Of a DNA stretch of 34,234 bases, positions 8,621 through 15,887 are shown one piece after another. Made by a program: the position numbers and the translations under genes. Positions within the stretch are counted from its first letter, which is position 1. Every line of letters begins with the position of its first letter. The stretch comes from Rikenellaceae bacterium (GTDB lineage Bacteria; Bacteroidota; Bacteroidia; Bacteroidales; UBA932). The notes beneath the pieces were generated by a model, which saw nothing but the letters and a program-made list of their open reading frames with translations, ran no database searches and was not told the DNA's origin. Location of the stretch: assembly GCA_900769885.1 (NCBI GenBank), contig CAAGIG010000005.1:1-34234 (forward strand), in the 5' to 3' direction.

Positions 8621-9769
8621 TTAAAGTCCCAGTTTCTTTCTGATATCTTTAGGGAGTGCTTTCTTGTTTACCACGATGCTGACAGTTTTTGCTTTAACGT
8701 ATTTTTCAGACATATAGTGATAACCTTTGAAAGGACCCGATTCGCCCCAGGAATTTTTTGTGGTATAGTATTTAGTGCCATTCTGGTCCACTGCTATACC
8801 TACAATGTGTTCAAGGTGGTCATCTGTGGTTTTGAAATTTTCAAACCATTGTTGGCGAAGTTCCGGAGTAATTGTTTCAATTTCATGAACGATGGTTTCA
8901 GATGCCATAATGGTTTTCTTGTCAAGATTGGCATCAGCAGGGATAATTGCCACTCCGTGAGGGTTGAAAACATATCCGTTTTCACTTACGTCGCCATCCC
9001 AGTTTACGGTATATCCATTTTCCAATGCGTGGTCAATAACTCTCATAAAATCATCTAAAGGAAGATTATAAAGGAGTTCGTGATCCCAGTTGTCGGGGAT
9101 TTCCAATGGAGCAAGTTGGTAATATGGATGATGTGTAAATGATGTAATCTCAATGTAATCACCAATTTCAATACCAAGGAAGTCTCTGAATGATTCAGGG
9201 GTGTACTCTTTTCCTTCGTATGTGAAAGTTTCAGGAAGTTTGCCCATATAGATATCGAATAGGGCATCTTGAAGTTCAAAGTACTCTTCAGAACGGTTCT
9301 TTACATCTACAGATGCTTTTGCAATTGCACCGATATATTTGGTGAATTCTGTTAGATGGTCAGGAAGTTCTGAATTGTAGTTGATTCCTGAATAGGCTTG
9401 TTGAGGAACAATACCGTGGTCTTTGATTTGTTTAAGAGCCATATGAGTGATGCTGCCCTCTCCGATATTGCCTTTGCCTCTTCTGATGTAGTTGTCGTTC
9501 AATCTGTCGTAGTAGTTATGTCTTACTACGAAGAGTTCCGACAAATCCCATTCCCCTTTTCCTGCTTTAAGAAGTTCTGATTCAAGGAACGAAACTGTTG
9601 AAAAGCACCAGCAGGTACCTGATTTGTTCTGGTCCTTGACAGGGGTTGCAAGGTTTCTTACAATGTCAGTAAACTGATATACTTTTTGGTCCTGGGCTGC
9701 AACCTCAGTAGTTGCAGCTCCAAGGAACAAAAGATATAGTGAAAATACTGTTGTGAGTATTTTATTCAT
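8621..9769 (-). CDS. Secreted C1-family cysteine peptidase, second paralogue
   Basis: A 382-residue papain-fold peptidase of the bleomycin hydrolase/aminopeptidase C type. A signal peptide (residues 1-25, ending AAQ) points to the periplasm or beyond. The catalytic Cys is in SGTCWCFS (Cys53), with the oxyanion Gln47. The His is in TDDHLEH and the Asn in KNSWG. The frame is open to a TTG at 9775, but the ATG at 9769 gives a clean signal peptide and a TAATG junction with the upstream gene's stop. It is clearly a paralogue of the upstream peptidase, sharing YNLPLD, NGYTV and DVSE.G segments. After the catalytic His it reads HLE, where the other copy has HGM. Substrate preference may therefore differ. 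Confidence 0.85.
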   Translation of the reverse strand: MNKILTTVFSLYLLFLGAATTEVAAQDQKVYQFTDIVRNLATPVKDQNKSGTCWCFSTVSFLESELLKAGKGEWDLSELFVVRHNYYDRLNDNYIRRGKGNIGEGSITHMALKQIKDHGIVPQQAYSGINYNSELPDHLTEFTKYIGAIAKASVDVKNRSEEYFELQDALFDIYMGKLPETFTYEGKEYTPESFRDFLGIEIGDYIEITSFTHHPYYQLAPLEIPDNWDHELLYNLPLDDFMRVIDHALENGYTVNWDGDVSENGYVFNPHGVAIIPADANLDKKTIMASETIVHEIETITPELRQQWFENFKTTDDHLEHIVGIAVDQNGTKYYTTKNSWGESGPFKGYHYMSEKYVKAKTVSIVVNKKALPKDIRKKLGL

Positions 9770-10980
9770 TACCAATTGATTTTAGCGCTGATTTCAGCAG
9801 GAATAGCATTTCTGTTGACCATAATATCCATAGTTTTGTATCTTACGAAAGCTTCAGATACATACCAGATACCATCATAGTCACCGGTGATACCCCAAGA
9901 GTTTTTAACCATATAGTATTTTTTACCAGTTTGGTCTTTTGCAATACCGAAGATTTGCATACCGTGGTCATCGGTAGTGGTGTAGTTGTCATAACCTGCC
10001 TGACGCATTTCAACTGTGATATCCAATTCAGGACAAGGAGCTACGAAAGCGATTTCTTCAGGTCTGCTTGAAGGAGCTGAACCTACCCAACGAGCCTGGT
10101 CAGAACCAACTTCGTGTTGTTTAGCGATAAGTTGATCATAATCAGGAACAAGACCAAGACCTCTTCTGTTGAAACCTTTTTCACTTACATCAGAAGCCCA
10201 GGCAACAGTGTAACCATTCATAATTGCGTTGTCGATGATAGCAATCATTTCATCCAAAGGAAGGTTGTATGCTTTTTCCCAAACCCAGTTGTCAGGAACG
10301 GTGATAATGGTTTCTTCATAGTAAGGTTCGTGTGTCCAAGAGCATAGGTCAACATATTCGTTCAAATCAAGACCCATTGATTCCATATATGATTTAGGAG
10401 TGTACTCAACACCTGCAACTACGAAGTTTTCAGGACGTTCACCAAGATAAGCATCAAGAATACCCATCAAACCGTTTCTCCACGCTGTTGAAAGTTGGCG
10501 GTTAGGATTTTTAACGACTGCATCAACATAACCTCTAAGAACAGCGTCCATTTCTCCGTGTCTGTGTAGTTCAGTACCGTAGTTAAGACCGGTCATTTCA
10601 TTTTCAGGAACTGCACCATATTTTTTCAAAATTTGAAGAACATTTCCGAATGAACTTCCTGCGTGGAAACTCATAATACCGTGAAGTCTTACAAATTTGT
10701 CAGCTCTGTCCTGGTATGCGTGGCTTACTACGAACATTTCAGAAAGGTCAACTTCAGGACCACCTTTTCTTAGAATTTCTGATTCAAAGAATGAAATGGC
10801 TGAGAATGCCCAACAAGTACCACTGCTCGCTTGGTTTTTAACAGAAGTGATAGGATTTGCTTTAACTACCTCGAATTTATAACCTTCAGGTTGTGCTTCT
10901 TTTTGTTTTTTCTTTGCTGCAAATGCAGGAGTTACCGCGCAAGTAAGGGCGATAATTGTTGCTATTTTACTGATTTTCAT
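9769..10980 (-). CDS. Secreted C1-family cysteine peptidase, first paralogue
   Basis: A 403-residue bleomycin hydrolase/aminopeptidase C-like enzyme. The signal peptide is residues 1-21 (cleavage after AFA). It is followed by a short lysine-rich stretch. Gln50 and the catalytic Cys56 (SSGTCWAFS), His339 (TDDHGMQ) and Asn360 (KNSWG) complete the papain-type active site. Classical bleomycin hydrolases are cytosolic hexamers, whereas this branch carries export signals, so it probably degrades peptides in the periplasm or outside the cell. First gene of an operon with its paralogue and pssA; the stop overlaps the next start by one base. A promoter lies at 11045-11052, giving a leader of about 58 bases. 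Confidence 0.87.
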   Translation of the reverse strand: MKISKIATIIALTCAVTPAFAAKKKQKEAQPEGYKFEVVKANPITSVKNQASSGTCWAFSAISFFESEILRKGGPEVDLSEMFVVSHAYQDRADKFVRLHGIMSFHAGSSFGNVLQILKKYGAVPENEMTGLNYGTELHRHGEMDAVLRGYVDAVVKNPNRQLSTAWRNGLMGILDAYLGERPENFVVAGVEYTPKSYMESMGLDLNEYVDLCSWTHEPYYEETIITVPDNWVWEKAYNLPLDEMIAIIDNAIMNGYTVAWASDVSEKGFNRRGLGLVPDYDQLIAKQHEVGSDQARWVGSAPSSRPEEIAFVAPCPELDITVEMRQAGYDNYTTTDDHGMQIFGIAKDQTGKKYYMVKNSWGITGDYDGIWYVSEAFVRYKTMDIMVNRNAIPAEISAKINW

Positions 10981-11044
10981 AAAAATATAAATTTGTTAAT
11001 GTGTTTTTAAGTTCAAATTTTGCTTCAAATTATCATTAATCTTA

Positions 11045-11052
11045 CAAAGATA
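11045..11052 (-). promoter_or_regulatory. Putative -7 element of peptidase-pssA operon
   Basis: The reverse strand reads TATCTTTG, matching TAnnTTTG, about 65 bases before the ATG at 10980. Confidence 0.5.
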
Positions 11053-11099
11053 GTAAAAAATAAAAAAAAGATACATTTCGCTATATAAAATTCTACTGA

Positions 11100-11126
11100 C
11101 ACATTGGCATAAATCTCACATTGGCA
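11100..11126 (+). promoter_or_regulatory. Direct repeat upstream of clpB, candidate regulatory site
   Basis: CACATTGGCA occurs twice, at 11100-11109 and 11117-11126, with a period of 17 bases, 43 bases before the clpB ATG. No perfect TAnnTTTG lies between it and the gene; ATAATTTG at 11128-11135 is the nearest approximation. The repeat could be an operator or part of an alternative sigma-factor promoter for this chaperone. No CIRCE-type inverted repeat was found. Confidence 0.35.
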
Positions 11127-11168
11127 AATAATTTGAGATGAGTAAGGCATATAAAGGAGAAACTGAAT

Positions 11169-13319
11169 ATGAATTACAAAGAAAACAACAACAAAGAGTT
11201 TCTCAATCGTTACGCTATCAATCTAAATGATAGGGCAAAGGAAGGGAAGCTCGATCCTGTCATCGGTAGAGATGAACAGATCAGAAGGGTACTACAGATT
11301 TTAAGTCGTAGAACAAAGAACAACCCCATATTGGTAGGTGAACCCGGAGTAGGTAAAACCGCAATATCGGAGGGTATAGCAGAAAGAATTATCAATCAGG
11401 ATGTTCCTGAAAATCTTAAATCAAAACAGATATATTCTTTGGATATGGGTTCGCTTATAGCGGGTGCAAAGTATCAGGGAGAATTTGAGGAGAGACTCAA
11501 AGGTGTAGTGAATGCAGTCATAGAGAGTCAAGGTGAAATTATCTTGTTTATAGATGAGATTCATACACTTGTAGGTGCCGGAAGAAGTGGCGGTGCAATG
11601 GATGCTGCCAATATCCTCAAACCTGCCTTGGCAAGAGGTGAATTGAGGGCAATTGGTTCCACCACTTTGGATGAGTACAGGAAATACTTTGAGGAAGATA
11701 AAGCCCTCGAACGTCGTTTCCAGATGGTTCTGGTAGATGAACCGACCCCTGCAGAGTCCATTTCGATTTTGAGAGGTTTGAAAGAGAAATATGAAAATCA
11801 CCATAAAGTGCGTATTGATGATGATGCAATTATTGCAGCAGTGGAACTTTCCCACAGATATATCACCAATCGTTTTTTGCCCGACAAGGCTATTGACCTG
11901 ATTGATGAGGCTGCTTCAAAGCTTCGTCTGGAGATGAATTCGGTTCCCGAACCGATAGATGAACTCAATCGGAGAATCAGGCAACTGGAAATCGAAAGGG
12001 AGGCTATTAGAAGGGAAGGACGTTCTGCCAAACTGGAGGATATTCAATCTTCTTTGAAGGAGGCTCAAAAAGAGTTGGATGAGCTCAATAAAAAATGGAA
12101 GGTAGAGAAGGAACTCCTTACAAAAATATCTCAGAAAAGGGCTGATATTGAGAAGTATAAATATCAGGCTGAGGATGCTGAAAGGAGAGGAGATTATGGT
12201 CAGGTCGCTGAGCTGAGGTATGGCAAAATTGCTTCTGCTCAAAAGGAAATTGAAGAACTTACAGCTCAGAAGGAGGCAAATCCCGATCCTATGATCAATG
12301 AGTCTGTGGTTCCTGAAGATATTGCAGAGATTGTTGCAAAATGGACCGGAATTCCTGTCAAAAGGATGCTTGAGAGTGAGAAGGTCAAATTGTTGAATAT
12401 GGAGCAGATGCTGCATCATAGGGTTGTTGGACAAGATGAAGCTGTAAGGGCAGTCAGTGATGCTGTAAGACGTTCTCGTGCAGGGCTTCAAAATGAAAAA
12501 CGCCCGATAGGTTCGTTTATGTTCCTGGGTACTACAGGTGTTGGAAAGACTGAATTGGCAAAAGCTCTTGCGGAACAACTTTTCAACGATGAGAATATGA
12601 TTACCAGAATCGATATGAGTGAGTATCAGGAGCGTCACAGTGTTTCCCGTCTGGTGGGTGCGCCTCCCGGTTATGTCGGTTACGATGAGGGTGGACAACT
12701 CACAGAGGCTGTCCGCAGAAAGCCATATTCCGTCATTTTGCTGGATGAGATAGAAAAGGCACATCCCGATGTCTTTAATGTTCTGTTACAGGTACTTGAT
12801 GATGGCCGTCTGACCGATAATAAGGGTAGGACCGTAGATTTTAAGAATACCATTCTGATTATGACATCAAATCTTGGCTCAGAGGTTATCCAGGGTTATA
12901 TGGAGAAAATTTCTGCAATGGATAATGGTTTGAGCAGAGATGAGACATTGGATGAGTGTCGCAACAGGGTGGTGGATATTCTCAAACAGAGTGTAAGACC
13001 TGAGTTTGTCAATCGTATTGATGAAATCATAATGTTTGAACCATTGAGCAAAAAAGATATTCTTGGAATTCTTAATTTGCAGCTCGATGAACTAAGTCGC
13101 AAGATGGCTGAAAATGATATTCATCTTACTTACACCCAGTTGTTTGTTGATTATCTCTCAGACAAAGGATTTGATCCTGCGTATGGTGCCCGCCCCATCA
13201 AGAGAATTTTGCAGCGAGAACTGGTTAATCTTTTGGCGAAAGCGTTAATTGACGGAACGGTAGTCAAAGGTCAGCAAGTGACTGTTGACGTAGACTCTGG
13301 CAATATTGTTCTTAAATGA
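11169..13319 (+). CDS. clpB: ClpB-type disaggregase lacking the N-terminal domain
   Basis: A 716-residue AAA+ protein disaggregase that, with DnaK, rescues aggregated proteins in the cytoplasm. AAA1 has Walker A GEPGVGKT (57-64) and Walker B FIDEIH. The coiled-coil M domain spans roughly 255-375 and contains the ClpB-specific RRGDYGQVAELRYGKI segment. AAA2 has Walker A GTTGVGKT (about 453-460), then VGAPPGYVGYDEGG and ILLDEIEKAHPDV. The M-domain length and absence of a ClpP-binding loop indicate ClpB rather than ClpA or ClpC. Typical ClpB has about 860 residues. Here the Clp_N repeats are absent and translation begins where Escherichia coli makes its short ClpB form. A good ribosome-binding site, AAAGGAG, precedes the ATG, so the short start looks genuine. 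It abuts rsmF end to end. Confidence 0.93.
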   Translation: MNYKENNNKEFLNRYAINLNDRAKEGKLDPVIGRDEQIRRVLQILSRRTKNNPILVGEPGVGKTAISEGIAERIINQDVPENLKSKQIYSLDMGSLIAGAKYQGEFEERLKGVVNAVIESQGEIILFIDEIHTLVGAGRSGGAMDAANILKPALARGELRAIGSTTLDEYRKYFEEDKALERRFQMVLVDEPTPAESISILRGLKEKYENHHKVRIDDDAIIAAVELSHRYITNRFLPDKAIDLIDEAASKLRLEMNSVPEPIDELNRRIRQLEIEREAIRREGRSAKLEDIQSSLKEAQKELDELNKKWKVEKELLTKISQKRADIEKYKYQAEDAERRGDYGQVAELRYGKIASAQKEIEELTAQKEANPDPMINESVVPEDIAEIVAKWTGIPVKRMLESEKVKLLNMEQMLHHRVVGQDEAVRAVSDAVRRSRAGLQNEKRPIGSFMFLGTTGVGKTELAKALAEQLFNDENMITRIDMSEYQERHSVSRLVGAPPGYVGYDEGGQLTEAVRRKPYSVILLDEIEKAHPDVFNVLLQVLDDGRLTDNKGRTVDFKNTILIMTSNLGSEVIQGYMEKISAMDNGLSRDETLDECRNRVVDILKQSVRPEFVNRIDEIIMFEPLSKKDILGILNLQLDELSRKMAENDIHLTYTQLFVDYLSDKGFDPAYGARPIKRILQRELVNLLAKALIDGTVVKGQQVTVDVDSGNIVLK

Positions 13320-14651
13320 TTATTTGAGAATCCTTCTCGAATTGGGCCAAAGGTTATTGGTCCGATTCCCTAAATTCTTTACCAAGCCCAAGGGTAAGGT
13401 ATTGAAAGTGAGTAGAATGTAGCCCTTAGCAGCGCCTTGTGGCAATGTTAGGGGCTCTCTTTTTAGAAATGCGAGAGCTTGTTCCAGGCTTATTTCCAGT
13501 TCGGGAATAGCACCGCGATTATAGGCTTTGCTTTGTACAAGGTCGGTATGTGGAATAATTACAGGTGCCCCTTTTTTGCTCTCCAAAACTTCGGCAACAG
13601 CGACTCCAGAATGGATTACTTTGAGTTTTCCCTCTAGTGTAATCATCTCATTAGCAATCTCTTTTGGATAACATTTTAGGATTTCTTTCTTTTTGAATAA
13701 GGTGTATCCATCCTTTACCAAATCGACTTTGGCTGGATATTTTGAGAGAGTTTTGGGAGTGGAGAAATTTTTGCGGTTTTCCCTTTGAATTTCTTCTCCT
13801 TCCTTTCTGATTATTGCAAAGAAAATTCCTTCCCCTGCATCTTCTCCACCGGGATAAAATCTTCGGCTGTAGAGTTGCTCACCTTTCAATTCCTTGCAAA
13901 TCCACTCTACATTCTCTTCATCCTCCTCTCTGTTTATGGTGCAGGTAGAGTATGCCATTATCCCACCATTTGCCAAAGCAGGCCAGATGTCTGCCACAAT
14001 TCTTCTCTGTCTTTGTGCGCAAAGGTGGACATTTTCAAGAGACCATTCTGCTATCGCTCCCTCATCTTTTCTGAACATCCCTTCGCCTGAACAAGGGGCA
14101 TCTACAAGGATAATGTCAAAATAATTCTCAAGTGATGAGAAATCTGCCGGGTCGTTATTTGTTACGCAGACATTGGGATAGCCCCATTTTGCAATGTTTT
14201 CTGCAAGTATGGTGGCTCTGGTTCTGATGACTTCATTGCATACAACAAGTGAATTTTCATATCTGTCGAGCAGAGAGATCAAGTGTGTGCTTTTCCCTCC
14301 GGGGGCTGCACAAAGGTCAAGTGCTCTAAATTCCTTATTGTCAATATATTCAAGAATCTTTTCTACAATCATTGATGAAGCATCCTGGACATAGTATGCT
14401 CCAGCGTGGAAGAGGGGATCGTGGGTGAAAGATGGTCTTTGTGATAGGAAAAATCCAGTTTTGCAATGTGGAACATTGCCGGCAATGGGAAGATGGGCGA
14501 GTGTTTGGCCAATCATAGGTGAATCTATCTTGGATGGATTGATTCTTATTGCAACACTCGGCTCTTTTGCCATATCTGAAATAACCTCGGAGGCTTTTGT
14601 CTCTCCGAGGTCATTTTTAAGCATCTTTATGAAGTCTTCAGGTAAGTTCAT
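13320..14651 (-). CDS. rsmF: 16S rRNA m5C methyltransferase, RsmF/NOL1-NOP2-Sun family
   Basis: A 443-residue RNA (cytosine-5) methyltransferase using S-adenosylmethionine. The SAM motif CAAPGGK is at 114-120. The two catalytic cysteines are in DAPCSGEG (Cys187) and YSTCTINREEDE (Cys237), as in RsmB and RsmF. The last 150 residues resemble the C-terminal RNA-binding extension of RsmF. The target cytosine cannot be read from sequence. Last gene of the pyrE unit; its ATG shares one base with the upstream stop (TAATG). Its stop codon touches the clpB stop codon with no base between, leaving no room for a terminator outside coding sequence. Confidence 0.87.
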   Translation of the reverse strand: MNLPEDFIKMLKNDLGETKASEVISDMAKEPSVAIRINPSKIDSPMIGQTLAHLPIAGNVPHCKTGFFLSQRPSFTHDPLFHAGAYYVQDASSMIVEKILEYIDNKEFRALDLCAAPGGKSTHLISLLDRYENSLVVCNEVIRTRATILAENIAKWGYPNVCVTNNDPADFSSLENYFDIILVDAPCSGEGMFRKDEGAIAEWSLENVHLCAQRQRRIVADIWPALANGGIMAYSTCTINREEDEENVEWICKELKGEQLYSRRFYPGGEDAGEGIFFAIIRKEGEEIQRENRKNFSTPKTLSKYPAKVDLVKDGYTLFKKKEILKCYPKEIANEMITLEGKLKVIHSGVAVAEVLESKKGAPVIIPHTDLVQSKAYNRGAIPELEISLEQALAFLKREPLTLPQGAAKGYILLTFNTLPLGLVKNLGNRTNNLWPNSRRILK

Positions 14652-15106
14652 TAACTGAAATTGGAAAAATCAGACATATTTGGCATATCAGGCATTTGAC
14701 CGGATGCTGCCTTTTCTATTTGGTCGGTTATGGTATCTACAACCTCTTGCAATTTGTTTCCAATCATCATTTTCATCATAAAATTGAGTTCTGCACTCAA
14801 TTCAATGTGAAACAGTGTTGAGTCGATACCTACGCCACTCATATTGAATGAAAACTTGAATGGGAAGGGGGACTGTCCATTGTCTTTCAAAGTGATTTTT
14901 GAGAATGGAAGTCTCTCTTCAATTACAAATCCGAGTTTCATCCCTTTGTAGTCGATTGTGATGGAATCGGAATCTGCAGTAATCTGGTTTTTGTACTCTT
15001 CAGGGAGTCCCATTGTGAATCTGCTCAAATCAGCGAACATTGAGTAGATCATCATTGGAGGTCTCTGAATGATAATCTCTTTACCTTTAACAAATGTCTC
15101 AGCCAT
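14651..15106 (-). CDS. SRPBCC-like (START/polyketide cyclase fold) protein
   Basis: A 151-residue soluble protein with no signal peptide. It alternates short beta strands and ends in an amphipathic helix (about 110-135), consistent with the SRPBCC helix-grip fold. A low-complexity tail rich in Met, Pro and Asn follows (QMPDMPNMSDFSNFS). I know of similar proteins encoded beside pyrE in other Bacteroidota, but their function is not established. It starts three bases after the pyrE stop and overlaps the rsmF start by one base, so all three are one transcription unit. Fold assignment is by pattern only. Confidence 0.6.
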   Translation of the reverse strand: MAETFVKGKEIIIQRPPMMIYSMFADLSRFTMGLPEEYKNQITADSDSITIDYKGMKLGFVIEERLPFSKITLKDNGQSPFPFKFSFNMSGVGIDSTLFHIELSAELNFMMKMMIGNKLQEVVDTITDQIEKAASGQMPDMPNMSDFSNFS

Positions 15107-15109
15107 AGA

Positions 15110-15742
15110 TTATTTTCCCCAGGTTTCAGGAGAATATCTCCATTCGCGTAGCATTTCTACATCTTTTTCCTCAATATATTTTGTAGCAAGAGCCACATCT
15201 ACCAATGTATCATAATCAGATAGGGTGTGCAATTCTACATTTGCATATTCGAATGATCTGCGTGATTGAGGGAAATTGTATGAGAAGATAGCTACCATTC
15301 CAAGTACGTGAGCACCTGCTTTGTTAAGAGCGTCAACTGCTCCAAGGCTGCTCATACCTGTAGAGATAAGGTCTTCAATTACGACAACATTTGCATTGTC
15401 GGGAAGATAACCTTCGACTTGATTTCCCATACCGTGATCCTTTGGTTTAGGTCTTACATATACGAAAGGCAAACCAAGTTTTTCGGCAACAAGAACACCG
15501 TATGCAATAGCTCCGGTTGCAACACCTGCAATCAAGTCCACTTTGTCGAATTTTTCTTTGATTTTAAGAATCATTCCCTCTACGATATCATTTCTTAGTT
15601 GAGGGTATGAAAGACCTTTTCTGTTGTCACAATATATAGGAGAACGCCATCCTGATGCCCAGGTAAAAGGATTTTCAGGAGATAATTTTACCGCTTTGAT
15701 ATCAAGCAGACCTGCTGCTATTTTATGCTCTAATGTTTCCAT
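15110..15742 (-). CDS. pyrE: Orotate phosphoribosyltransferase
   Basis: Pyrimidine biosynthesis enzyme that joins orotate and PRPP to give orotidine 5'-monophosphate. It has 210 residues from the chosen start. The PRPP-binding loop is VVVIEDLISTGMSS. The flexible catalytic loop is RPKPKDHGMGNQVEG, with the conserved Lys and His. The N-terminal FTWASGWRSPIYCDNRK is typical of the bacteroidete form. An in-frame ATG at 15763 would add seven residues, but METLEHKIA matches how related proteins begin. The promoter overlaps the nqr terminator, and the leader holds an inverted repeat at 15782-15800. Confidence 0.94.
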   Translation of the reverse strand: METLEHKIAAGLLDIKAVKLSPENPFTWASGWRSPIYCDNRKGLSYPQLRNDIVEGMILKIKEKFDKVDLIAGVATGAIAYGVLVAEKLGLPFVYVRPKPKDHGMGNQVEGYLPDNANVVVIEDLISTGMSSLGAVDALNKAGAHVLGMVAIFSYNFPQSRRSFEYANVELHTLSDYDTLVDVALATKYIEEKDVEMLREWRYSPETWGK

Positions 15743-15781
15743 AATGCTATTTTTATTAAACATTCAAATCTTATAAATTTC

Positions 15782-15800
15782 AATGGATTAAGTATCCATT
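15782..15800 (-). repeat. Inverted repeat in pyrE leader
   Basis: AATGGAT and ATCCATT are perfect inverted 7-mers separated by five bases. They lie between the pyrE -7 element and the start codon. This could be an operator or an RNA hairpin. No T-run follows, so it is not a simple terminator. Confidence 0.4.
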
Positions 15801-15811
15801 TATGCTATTTG

Positions 15812-15843
15812 CAAAAATAATAAAAAAAAACAGGGTAACCAAA
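15812..15843 (-). promoter_or_regulatory. Putative pyrE promoter inside the nqr terminator
   Basis: On the reverse strand the -7 element TATTTTTG is at 15812-15819 and a -33 TTTG is at 15840-15843, separated by 20 bases. The -33 element falls in the hairpin of the nqr terminator and the spacer includes its T-run. Confidence 0.5.
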
Positions 15844-15866
15844 TAGTATTCAATGGTTACCCTGTT
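15822..15866 (-). terminator. Intrinsic terminator of nqr operon
   Basis: A perfect 13-bp stem (AACAGGGTAACCA at 15829-15841 with its complement at 15854-15866) is followed on the reverse strand by nine or more T. It lies 22 bases after the nqrF stop. Confidence 0.9.
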
Positions 15867-15887
15867 ATCTGCAAATATTGCTCCGTA

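Noticed and set aside
10981..11168. Possible frameshifted Clp_N coding sequence upstream of clpB
   Set aside because: The stretch is AT-rich with stops in all plus-strand frames and no recognisable Clp_N motif.
11916..12764. A 282-codon open frame antisense to clpB
   Set aside because: The clpB frame carries all catalytic motifs; the antisense product has no recognisable features and is a shadow.
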